A stretch of DNA of 64,000 nucleotides, taken from the NCBI GenBank assembly GCA_027475525.1, contig JAMWFC010000053.1:1302001-1366000 (forward strand). The letters are read 5' to 3'. Shown here one piece after another: positions 11,528 through 21,334 of the stretch. The DNA is from Macrolepiota albuminosa. Taxonomy: Eukaryota; Basidiomycota; Agaricomycetes; Agaricales; Agaricaceae. The translations under genes and the position numbers were made by a program. Below the pieces are notes generated by a model. It was not told the DNA's origin. It saw nothing but the letters and a program-made list of their open reading frames with translations, and searched no databases. How positions within the stretch are numbered: the stretch's first letter is position 1; each line of letters begins with the position of its first letter.

Positions 11528-13396
11528 GCGCGAATGTGCCTACTGTCTGCTTTACGCAGCTTCACTCCATCTGGTAACCGTAAGGTTACGCCCAGGGCAT
11601 CATCGACTACTTGATGCAGGCGATCGTGCATGGCTTCACAATGCATTCGAATGGCTTCCCGCTGACCCGGGGATCTAGTCGCCAAATCAGCGGCATGGGG
11701 AAGTGACTTCCCCCGTCCACCTTGTGGAGGACGTCCTGAGCCTCCTCGACTGTGGGCATAATTGCCCTCGTCTTGAGGAATCGACCTAGGGCCGTCATCC
11801 CGGCCGTTACCAGGGACATCACGTCTTGTGGCGCCATCTTGATCGAGGAAGTCTCCTTGATCATGATCGTTGCGCCGCCCTGGACCTGGAGAAGCTTGAT
11901 TCTCCTGACCCTGCGTGACGAATTGACGATGCATCTCGTCAATGGGCTTAGTGCCCTCGAATACAATGCCCTGATCGTCGATAAGGGACTGTCCCTTAGT
12001 CCTGAGGTCGCCATTGCGCATACGTTGATACGCGACTCTGTCGCTCAACGTTTCGGCCATGGGCACGCGCGGCATCATGGATGCCTCGCTTTCCACTTTG
12101 AGCACAGTGCTATCGTGCCCATCCAGACCTGACATATCTGTCCTACGGTCATGGTTACGCATGTGCGGGGGCTCCTCACGCCACCCTTGTCCTGCTGGAG
12201 TATAAAAAGTACTCACCGGTCTTACTTCGGGCACTTCTTGCGCCCGTGCTAGTGCCTCCACTAGCTCGATTCCGACGTCTTGATTGCGTCGTGCCGAGCA
12301 TTCCTCGGACGTGTGGCTCCAGGGGGTCGAGACCCCCGATTGCCATGTGGCCTTACGCTGCACATACATTTGCAGCTCCATAGTGAGCACTCTCACCATC
12401 AAATCAGTATATTTCATACTGAATACATTGGGCACTTCGTGCCCTTGTCACCTAAGTGCTACTATATGGGCTGACGCGTAGCGCTCGAGTCGCGCTTGGG
12501 TGGTGTATTTCATCACCTCTGGGTGCAAGTCCCAGAACACCCGCAAGCGCACGGTGTATGCGGTTTTCAGCCGCTATTCCTCTGCTCCGACGTCATCGTC
12601 ACTTGACGACTCCATCACCTCCTCTGGAAGCTCTACAACCTCCGGAGCTTCCTCCACTGCTGGTGTGCGTGGAAATCGATCTTCCGCGCGGTATACTTCA
12701 GGCCTTGCAGCCTCCTCCGGTACCTCTTCTAAGCGGGCTTCCGCTACGGAAATCGATCTTCCGCGCGGTATACTTCAGGCCTTGCAGCCTCCTCCGGTAC
12801 CTCTTCTAAGCGGGCTTCCGCTACTTTAGAAGGCATTGGACCCGCTGTGGACCACCTGGTCCCACTGCTCCGGCTCGCAGGGAGGGTTCTCCCAGTCCGT
12901 ACTGACGACTCGGCGTCTCCTGGGGCGCCATAGGCGCCGGTTGACTGTCGGCCATCCTGCGGGGGTTCTTTGGAAGCCAATCGGCTAGACCGTCGTGGTC
13001 CTCCTGGCAGCTGCGTAACTGGGGGCGTTAATCCCCCGGGCATCTTGTCTTGGAGGCGTTGCGGATCGTCCTGCTGTGAGCTTTCAGCTCTCCAGGCCTC
13101 GCTCTCATTCCCGGCCAGGTCAGTACTCTGACCTCGGTCTCAAGCCTTGGGTCTTACCTGACCCGCATTGGACGCTGACGCGTCCTGGATGTCTGCTGGG
13201 TCTCCCCGTAGGTCGTGGGCATTTCGCCCGCCGTCAGTGGGCGCTGCAGGTATGGGATTACTCATCGATCCCCTGTTTGAAATTTGCATGGTGTGGCTGT
13301 GCAAGAAGCTCGAGAAGCTGATAGAGTTCTGTCAACGAACTCAACGACTGACGTCGGATGCTAGGCAATAGATCCTAGCTGGCGGATTCAAACAAA

Positions 13397-13632
13397 TGTA
13401 ACGAAGTTACGAGGGTTAGAGAGCTTAGTGTGCACACACGACACTGAATCAGACCAGACTGGTCTATTGGCAATGTAGTATACACAAAAGTAAGCTGCTT
13501 TGTAAGCAGCTGGTAAACTAATTTATATAGTAATGTAAATTAATATTATATTATAATAAATATAATATAATAGTATCTACTGTAAGGTAAGTAAAGCTAT
13601 GTGGCCAACGCCACATAGCGGACTACGCTACA
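13397..13632 (-). repeat. Gy1 5' LTR (236 bp)
   Basis: It is 98.7% identical to the 3' LTR (three differences in 236, counted by eye), starting TGTAACGAAGTTAC and ending CGCTACA, then ATTTG. The element promoter should lie here and drive transcription towards lower coordinates. Confidence 0.92.
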
Positions 13633-13637
13633 ATTTG

Positions 13638-13758
13638 TGCTTAGATCCACTAAGCAATCTTGTCTTTTTATTATCCCATTCTAAGTGCTAACACTTAGCA
13701 CCTCTTAGTGAACCTCTCCCACATCTCTTAGCACTTTTTCTTAGCAACTCTCTCCTGC
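13638..13758 (+). repeat. LTR relic copy 1, right part
   Basis: Sequence from TGCTTAGATCC continues the LTR broken at 734. It corresponds to 14375-14480 of copy 3. It stops abruptly at CTCTCCTGC where the next LTR copy begins, and I could not find the missing end of copy 1. Confidence 0.65.
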
Positions 13759-14758
13759 TGATGAGCTCCTATTATGGCTGGCTACAGATAGCACCAATAC
13801 CCACACCTTATGTTAGCCCACTGGTACCACCAGAAGCAGCATGCTCTAGTGCTTCTGGCACTAATTTTTCCATATTTTTACACTAATAACTCACAGCTAC
13901 AAACTCCAATTACTTTCAGACCATTTTTTATAGCACCACTGTTGACACCTCGCTGCATCTTGCCACTTGCACTCCAAGGCTATACATTTACACAGACACT
14001 TGGCATCAGTCAATCCAGCATGATGCTCTTAGCCAGTGGCAGCACTTACAGGATGAAATGATGAAGTATTTTCATAACAGCATTATTATGAACCTTTTTA
14101 CCATACAATTCAATTTACAGCATTTACTTACATTCTTATCAGTTCACCACCCTCTAGTAACACTTAGCCTCTTAGCATTGGCTAACTTCCTTTACTATAA
14201 ATACTTACTTTTGTTAGTAGCATGTCATGTATCAATTTGGCAGTAGGGATTGTATCCCAACATTTTGGTCACCATACACGACAGACTACCTTTTGTTAAC
14301 CATGTCAGCAATAGGACTCTGCTTTAGTTTTCTCTCTCTTTCTCTAGCACCTTGCAACTATGGCTTGGCTTTCATGCTTAGATTTGCTAAGCAATCTTGT
14401 CTTTTTATAATTTCATTCTAGGTGCTAATACTTAGCACCTTTTAGTGACCCTCTCCTGCACCTTTTAGCGCTTTCCCTTAGCAACTCTCTCCCACACCTC
14501 TTAGCACCTTTTTTTAGTGACTCTCCTGTGTCTCTTAGTGCTTTTCCTTAGCAACTCTTAGTGCCTTGTAGCCATGTTTTGGAGCCTTATACAAGTGCCT
14601 CCAATCACCCACTTTCCTTGCCACCAACCTCTTGCCTACTGTGTGTTCTCTGGGACCTGTCCAGGACTCTCTCACACAATTAGCACACCCAAAGCTATAT
14701 TGGCTAAGTAGCTGTACTAGTGATAGTGCATGTCTCCAGCTCAATTTGGGTGTCATCA
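13759..14758 (+). repeat. LTR relic copy 3
   Basis: It starts TGATGAGCTC and ends GGGTGTCATCA, about 1.0 kb, and is diverged from the other copies. It directly adjoins copy 1 on the left and a copia reverse-transcriptase fragment on the right. No clean target duplication was found (flanks CCTGC and ATGCT), so its junctions may reflect recombination between LTRs. Confidence 0.7.
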
Positions 14759-15994
14759 ATGCTATCCAGATTGATGTCAAAACAGCATTCCTCTATGGCA
14801 TTCTCTCAGACAATGAAACTCAATACATGAGGCAACCTGATGGATTCAAAGAAGAAGGGAAGGAGGACTGGGTATGGAAGTTGGTGAGAAGGCTCTATGG
14901 TATGAAGCAGGTGGCAAGGATTTGGAATGTAACAGTGGATAAGAAACTGATTCTTTGGGGATTTAAACAATTAGCATGCAAATCATGTATCTACTTTTGG
15001 GATACTGACCATGGCACAATCATTGCAGCATTGCACATCAATGATTTCTTGTCTATTGTGAGTAACAAGCAAGAAAATGAATGATTCAAAGATCAGATGC
15101 ATGAGGTATGGGCTATATTTAACTTAGACTTACTGCATTTTGTTGTTGATATAGCTGTTGAGTAGGATAGGCCAAATGGAATTGCAAAACTCTCTCAGTT
15201 TGCACTCATTGACAGGATCATAAAGCAGTTCAGCCAGAATAATGCAAGCACTTTATCTCTTCCCATGGACCCCAACTCCAAGCTCTGCCAAGGTGATTAC
15301 AAAAACTTATCCCAGAAGAACAATGTATCCTTGAGTGTACCCCATATTGTCAACTAGTCCTGTACCTAGCAATCTCAACTCAACCCAACATTGCCTTTAG
15401 AGTGAACGATTAACCCAATACCTTGACTCCTACACCATGGTACACTGGAATGCTACAATATGCCTTGTCAGATACCTTAAGAGCACAAGGAACTTGCAAC
15501 TTCACCTTGGAGGAAAGGAACTCCTGGTAATTAGGCAAGCTGTTTAGATACTCAGTGCAGTGTGGGAGGCTATGCTTGGAATCTAGGTTCTGGAGTTGTT
15601 TTGTGGGCTGTCCAAAAACAAAAGACTGTAGCCACTTCTTCATGTGAAGTGGAATACATGGTGGCATATAAGAGTGCACAGGAAGGTATATAGCTGACTC
15701 TTGAAAGACATCAGACATGACCTCACAGCTCACCCAACCAACATGTTCTGTGATAACAATTTGGCTATAGCACTGTTGAAGGACCTTCTGCTGCACACAC
15801 AAGTCAAACACGTCAACATCAAATATCATTTCCTGTGCAAATGTGTGCAATCTAATGAGCTACTACTATAATGCATTCCTTCAAAAGAAAATACAGCTGA
15901 TATCTTCACAAAAGCCCTATTGTCTGCTTCTTTTCTGTACCTTTGCCCATGACTCAGCCTGTGCTGAAAATGCTGGATTCCATGTGAGGAGGAG
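14759..15994 (+). pseudogene. Copia RT / RNase H relic
   Basis: The translation includes IQIDVKTAFLYG, MRQPDGFKEE and KLVRRLYGMKQVARIWN, the copia reverse-transcriptase pattern. It is followed, with many stops, by WAVQKQKTVATSSCEVEYMV and CDNNLAIALL, the copia RNase H region, and a decayed C-terminus (ADIFTKALL-like) near 15895. Gag, protease and integrase are absent. It ends in a purine run (GTGAGGAGGAG) before a probable copia LTR. Confidence 0.8.
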
Positions 15995-16352
15995 TGTTGG
16001 ACTTTATTTGCAAATCACACAGCCACTGCTCCCTACCCTTCACATATGGGCTGCTACACAAGGACCACACCTACTTTATAATTCCTGAACCAGCCACTGC
16101 TATAATGTGGCCACCATCTCCTTTGTCTACACTTGTATATATATTAGACTCGTTGCAGATAGAACCCTCAGTCACTTATACCAGACTGAGGGTACGTTGT
16201 CCATACTTACATACACAAGCAAATCACTAACTGTACTTTAGAATACTTAACGTTATTCTTAGGTACGAAACAATACAGTCACTTATACCGGACTGAGGAA
16301 TACTTAACGTTATTCTTAGTCTCAGTCTGACCATCAGTCTGGATTTCTAACA
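15995..16352 (+). repeat. Probable copia 3' LTR
   Basis: The segment begins TGTTGGACTTTATTTG directly after a polypurine run and ends ATTTCTAACA, the usual TGTTGG...TAACA form of copia LTRs. It contains a TATATATATTAG box near 16138 and repeated CAGTCACTTATACC-GACTGAG hairpin-like motifs. A 77-bp duplication (16333) includes its end. There is no second copy in the window to confirm the limits. Confidence 0.5.
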
Positions 16353-16486
16353 CAAACTGCTCTTGAGCATTGCCTAGTCTCTTGGTGACAGCAAATTTCT
16401 TTACTGTATATCAGTCTGGATTTCTAACACAAACTGCTCTTGAGCATTGCCTAGTCTCTTGGTGACAGCAAATTTCTTTACTGTAT
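16333..16486. repeat. 77-bp tandem duplication at copia LTR end
   Basis: Bases 16333-16409 repeat at 16410-16486 with period 77. This is one of the artefact-like duplications described in the findings. Confidence 0.9.
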
Positions 16487-16884
16487 GAATACTTGACTTT
16501 TGGTTATTAGCTATATTGAATCCTATTCATTTAATCACTCCACACTTTAGATTTCATTTCACACTCTGAGTTGGAAATTACCCCCTCATGTGACGTGTGT
16601 CCTCACGCTAACGTTACTGAAGAACCCCGAAATTAATCTACCTCAAACTCGAACGCCCCGCAAATTTACCTCAAACTCTGAACGCCCGGAAAATTTCCCT
16701 CGACTACAGATTTACCCAGACCAAGTGGGGCTAAACCTGGATTATCTCCTTTTGTCACAATAGCACTATCACTTATTTCTTCCGTTGTTTGTCTTCTGAA
16801 GCTAAGTCATTTATCATGCATCAAGGCCTTTCGAAGCAAGATTGTGGGCTTTAAGAACCTCCAATTGCGCTTCCTCAGCAGACA

Positions 16885-18524
16885 ATGAAGTTGTTAGCCG
16901 CCCTCCTCGTCACTTCAGCTGCCCTGCTTACCCATTCACACGATCACTATGAGTTTGATGAAATGCTACTCGACTACGTTCGTTTTCCGATTGGGCCAGA
17001 CCGCAACTTAGATGGTGAGGTTACCGTGACTGCTGATGCAGTGTTTGCGGGAATTCCAACTTTCGCGAAACTTCCATGGGTGCAATGCCTCACAAAGCAA
17101 CGTGATGTATCCTTTGATATCGCTTTCCTTGGTGCTCCTTTCGTTAGTTGTCTCATTGTTCATTTCTCTGAGCTCATTCTGAAGACGATACAAGGACACG
17201 GGAACATCATACCGTCCGGGTGCCCGCTTTGGCCCTGCTGGAATCCGTCAAGGTTCTCGTCGTCTAACCCTTTATGGTGGCTACAATGTACCCTTGGAGG
17301 TCAATCCCTTCAAGTCTGGTCTCCGCATTGTTGACTGCGGAGATATCCCTGTAGTGTTAGGTTCAATGCGTTTCCTCGGCCAAAACATCGTAACATTCTT
17401 CCAGATCATATGATAACAGGTATGCAATCCGCCAGATAGAAGAAGGACACAAGGAGCTCCTTCAACGTGAGGCTTACTTACCTTTGGCCAATGACCATGT
17501 CACTGGCCGACGCCTCATGCCATTTGCCCTTGATGGCAAACACCATCCTAGGATTATTACTCTGGGTATGATTGACCGCTACTCTGGCCCTCACTTTCTT
17601 GTTTGTGACAGTCCTGTCAGGTGGTGATCACACTATTGTTCTGCCCATCCTTCGTTCTATCCATTCTGTTTATGGACCTATCTCTGTCATCCACTTTGAT
17701 TCTCATCTTGGTAGGTGGCCTTGTTACTACTAAGTTCATTTCTCACATACTAGCTGACGTCGCTTAGATACATGGCGGCCTTCTGTTTTCGGTGGTTCTC
17801 CTTCTGAACAGGCGGCGATTAATCATGGCACGTACTTCTATTGGGCTACCCAGGAGGGTCTGATCAGGAATGGATCATCAATTGCAAGTATTCACATCCT
17901 AGCTTCTTGGTAGTTTCTCTTTGGGCTATATAATCCTAGTTCCTTTCTTTTCTAGCACGGAGCCATCCGGACAACCCTATCAAGTATTGACGACTATGAC
18001 AATGACAATGCATCCGGCTTCCAGCGTATTGAAGCCCGCGAAGTTGACACGATCGGTACTTCCCAATATGTCTCGATATCTCGTTGCTTAATATCAATTG
18101 TCAAGGAACTGGCGGCATCATCAAGAAAATCCGTGAGACCGTGGGCGACTTGCCCGTTTACCTCTCAATAGATGTTCGTTTTATTTTTATTTCTTTAAAA
18201 CCCCGCGAACTCTTGTTGTCATCTGTCTGCAGATTGATTGCATTGACCCTGCCTTTGCTCCTGCTACTGGCACACCTGAGACTGGTGGTTGGTCTACCCG
18301 CGAACTCCGTACAATCATACAGGGTCTCGATGGTCTCCACATCGTTTCAGCTGATATTGTCGAGGTTGCACCTGCTTACGACACCAACGCTGAACTTACC
18401 ACCATAGCTGCTGCTGATGTATGTTACAGCGACACTTCATATTCTCCTTTCTGGCTTAAGATCGCTCTAGGTCCTCTTTGATGTCATGAGTGTTATGGCA
18501 AAGACCCCTCTGGGCAAGTTGTAA
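16885..18524 (+). CDS. Agmatinase-like ureohydrolase, nine exons
   Basis: Exons: 16885-17142, 17195-17355, 17405-17565, 17621-17710, 17768-17883, 17956-18055, 18106-18173, 18233-18418, 18471-18524. They sum to 1,194 bp, or 397 residues plus TAA, and every junction is in phase. Ureohydrolase metal-binding motifs are all present: GGDHT, HFDSHLDTW and [19 protein letters not shown]. The N-terminus [19 protein letters not shown] looks like a signal peptide, as in many fungal agmatinase homologues, so the product may be secreted or vacuolar. The expected reaction is a guanidino-group hydrolysis releasing urea; agmatine is the family's usual substrate but cannot be proven here. Intron 5 begins GC (17884) rather than GT. 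The gene looks intact, lies in host DNA between two transposon blocks, and has no 77-bp duplication. Confidence 0.92.
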
Positions 18525-20896
18525 TCTGTGATCATTCTTATGTATTTTTGAGCACCACGCGAGGATGGTGTTGTCTGAGAGCCTTAATTTTAACAAAGAT
18601 CAAATGTTATGCAGCTTTTCAATTTCAAAGGCTGGATGCCCCCTGGCGGACTAGTATTGGAACATTTAATCCCTTGATCTTGTGCTGTATCAATGATAAA
18701 GTGTGCAAAAATAACTAATTGTTCTTGACCTAGACCACTAGGTCCTTTCCACCGTCTCTCATGGGCATTCTTGGACGAAACTCTTGAATTTTGCTTGTCC
18801 ACCTTAGTTGCTTTCTGTTCTGAACGACACGCACTAGGCTTTTCCATTTCCGTGTTCTGGCTTAGGTTCTGTTCTGGGTCCAGCTCATCAATTTTCTGCA
18901 GTCTACGAAACTACTCCGAAGGATACTGAATAGTACATTTGGCCACGACACCAAGATCGCAGCCATTTGGAGAAGCTAATGTGCAAATTTTCTCGAAATC
19001 CGCCTCAAGCCAGATTTTCAGCGGGCCATATTTTACTTGATTTTGATCAGTTTCCTTAGTTTTTAGTGCGTTTCAATCAGCGGAGGATTCCGCAGGTCTC
19101 TGAACAAGATATATATATATATATACAGCACTGTACTTCCATGTGGATTTCTGAGGTTATGGGAAGCTGTCGGCATGCAGTGATACAGGTCCATACCGAG
19201 TCAGCATCATCTCAAAAATTGGATAGAGTTTACAAATACTGTATCTAACGCATATGTAATCAGTCTGAATCAGTCTTAGATATAAATCTGTGCTTTTTTG
19301 TTAGCCATATCTTGGCTGGCCGTTAATGCCTCATGCCGTGACTTTCTGGAATCCTTTCACACTTGTTTTTAAGGTTTGCATTTTCCTTTTGTCTTTCGTT
19401 TCCCGGTAATACATCTCCAGACTGCCTTCTCAAGAACTTAGTGCATTGCAGAAAGTATGGTAACGTTACTGAACATCATTCAGTCTCACAAAAGAATGTT
19501 ATCCTTAGCAAATGATCTGGAAGTCTCCAATAAACATACTTTATATGGGAAGATGCTTTACGAACAGAGTTTTATGACAACCTTGAGAAGGTCTTGCGTG
19601 AAAGGCACTGCAAGGAATCAACCTGGGTTTCGAGAAATCAAGTAACAAAGATCCAGAACCTCGAATGATAACCGCTACACTACAGCGCCTCGACGCAAAG
19701 TGCTATATATACAAATCATGGAGTATCAGAGTGGCGCATGTGCGAATTCTATCCAATAAAAGAGAATCAAGGACTTCGACACATTATCTGAAGACAATTA
19801 TGAGGGGAACGAAATCGCAATCGGTGGCTTCCATGCCAGATCTTTGTATACTTCTTCTACCCTCACCAATATATCGTAAGTAACCTATTAAGTAATGCGA
19901 GCTTTTTAGTTCAGGTGCTTGTAACCCCGTCGCCTCAGCACATTTCGCTCTATGTCCATAAGGAATTTTGACTTTTGCCGATGCCCCTCAGTTGCGACGG
20001 TTCCATTATCAATTGTTCCTCCTGATGACACTACACCGCTGGCAGCAATTGTAGAGGATGTTTTGAACAAGCACGCCACCTCTGCTACTCCCTGTTTCAG
20101 AAGTTTGACCAATTGACGGTGCCTTGGGGCAGACCCGGAGCGTAATCCTTCTTTCAAGTTAGCTGGTAAGACATTAAATAAGATGGGAGGCTTCAGTAGG
20201 TGACAGAAAAGATTCCACCCATTGACGCCTTAGTAAAAGGAAATATCCAAGGATGGCGAAACTGAAAGGTTGTTAATACGACGATGGTTAAAGGTCAGAG
20301 AAAAAAAGGTATCACCACCAAGACAAATTCAATTTGTGGTGGCGCACAAAAGGTTCCAAAAACGTTGTGGGCGCAATGTAGAGGCTACGTGGGGGAGAAA
20401 GACTAAAAAACGTCCAGAGTTAATCGATTATGTATGTGTCAATCAATTTACCGGGATTACTTCGAACAATCAGGGCACACACGTTCAAACTTCTGAAAGA
20501 TAAGCTGTCACCGCTCCATGGTAATAGGAGCACCTTGACCGAAAAATATCTTGCCATGACGACACATTATCCGTGTCGCAATCACCAGTATGTAATAAGA
20601 AGCGTCAACATGAAATGAAAATAAATTCTTAAGTTCAGCCAGGATAAGAACTCGTGCGTTCAATTCCCTGCCACTTTCGCCTGTCATCCAGTCCATTTCG
20701 GGTTATTATTGACTAATCCGAATGTTTTATCCCTTTCCTCACATCAATTTCAAGTCCCTTTATAGACGAATACAAGAGTTTAGTCTACAGGGCGCGATTT
20801 AGTAAGAGGTAAGTAAAAATATGCTCACCCTCAGTCACACCAATAATGTTGTACGACCTGGGCCGACGAAGAAAATATACGAGAGATAACTGGCCT
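18525..20896. other. Gene-poor spacer
   Basis: No convincing gene was seen. Short ORFs occur on both strands (for example 83 codons on the minus strand at 20157-19906), but none has a recognisable domain. A short TA microsatellite lies at about 19110-19125 and a degenerate tRNA-like sequence at 19603-19690. AT content is moderate. The first few hundred bases are probably the agmatinase 3' UTR. Confidence 0.4.
19603..19690 (-). tRNA. tRNA-like sequence, possibly decayed tRNA-Gln(CTG)
   Basis: On the minus strand the ends AGGCGCT and AGTGCCT pair as a 7-bp acceptor stem with one G-U. An A-box-like GTAGTGTAGCGGTTATCA follows. A stem CGAGG/TCTCG encloses TTCTGG plus about 16 extra bases that could be an anticodon loop (CTG) with an intron. 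The B-box region reads GGTTGATTCC, lacking the C of the consensus GGTTCGATTCC, and the T-stem has a mismatch. It is therefore probably a pseudo-tRNA or the head of an old SINE. Confidence 0.35.
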
Positions 20897-21227
20897 TGTT
20901 AGAATTCAAGACCTGTGTTCTTCACCTATACAGATTAACAGTAAGTAATTTTATTGGAGGGAATCGCGGTACGCGCAGACCCACGTGACCCACGTGGTTA
21001 GTGTGTCGCAGAAGGAAATGGGGGAGTAAAAACTATACAGTTGTTTTTTGATAACGGATCGGAACCGGACTCACATACCTCAGTCGTTTATCTACCGACT
21101 GAGGTATGTCAAAATATCCTATACGATACCTTGTGTCATAACTAATTGATTATATAGTGTTATATCAAACAGGTACTTAGACTGGCAATATAGTCGTTTA
21201 TCTACCGACTGAGTGTTATATCAAACA
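20897..21227 (+). repeat. Probable copia 5' LTR
   Basis: The segment begins TGTTAGAATTCAAGACC and ends ATATCAAACA, directly followed by GGTTATGGGCCC, a primer-site-like sequence next to the copia gag relic. It carries two copies of a CAGTCGTTTATCTACCGACTGAG hairpin motif (from 21081 and 21192). The hairpins recall those of the copia LTR at 15995. No partner LTR is present because the 3' half of the element is missing. Confidence 0.5.
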
Positions 21228-21334
21228 GGTTATGGGCCCTGTAGCCACTCAGTAAATAAACGATTCACTGAAAAATTCTTCCCATTGGAAGTTGTCTTAT
21301 ACTGAACCACTGAACCACGAAACCGACCCACAAT

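Larger units (their letters stand above)
9573..13265 (-). pseudogene. Gy1 gag, split by a solo LTR
   Basis: The best start is ATG 13265 (MSNPIPAAP). The frame runs through an Arg/Ser-rich N-terminus (RRSSRLASK), an acidic segment, and at 12435-11528 the first part of the capsid region. It is interrupted by the solo LTR and resumes at 10449 with SKFSDLEDWAMD, typical of retrotransposon capsid. It ends with a CCHC zinc knuckle CFVCGQPGHYATNC and PRAYL at 9576. Excising the LTR with one GCGC repeat joins the halves in frame. In-frame stops lie at 13140 (TGA), 12574 (TAG), 12448 (TGA) and 9573 (TGA, the gag/pol boundary). A 77-bp duplication at 12671 shifts frame. Product would bind element RNA and form the particle. 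Confidence 0.85.
735..13632 (-). mobile_element. Gy1: Ty3/gypsy chromovirus with extra 3' ORF
   Basis: The element is bounded by two 236-bp LTRs (735-970 and 13397-13632) beginning TG and ending CA, flanked by a perfect 5-bp target duplication ATTTG at 730-734 and 13633-13637. All coding is on the minus strand in the order gag, protease, RT, RNase H, integrase, chromodomain, then a further ORF of about 1,100 codons. A G-rich polypurine tract abuts the 3' LTR at 971-980. The LTRs differ at only three positions, all CpG-type transitions, so insertion is fairly recent, yet nine in-frame stops are present and gag is split by a solo LTR. No tRNA-type primer site starting TGG was seen beside the 5' LTR. 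The copy is defective as sequenced, but several frameshifts are 77-bp assembly duplications. Confidence 0.93.

Noticed and set aside
13361..13396. tRNA primer-binding site of Gy1
   Set aside because: The sequence after the 5' LTR (TTTGTTTGAATCCGCC) does not begin TGG and looks like a T-arm in sense orientation, so no site is called. Self-priming, known in some chromoviruses, is possible but unproven here.
19906..20157. 83-codon minus-strand ORF in the spacer
   Set aside because: No motif, no flanking exons that join convincingly, and length within noise for this base composition.
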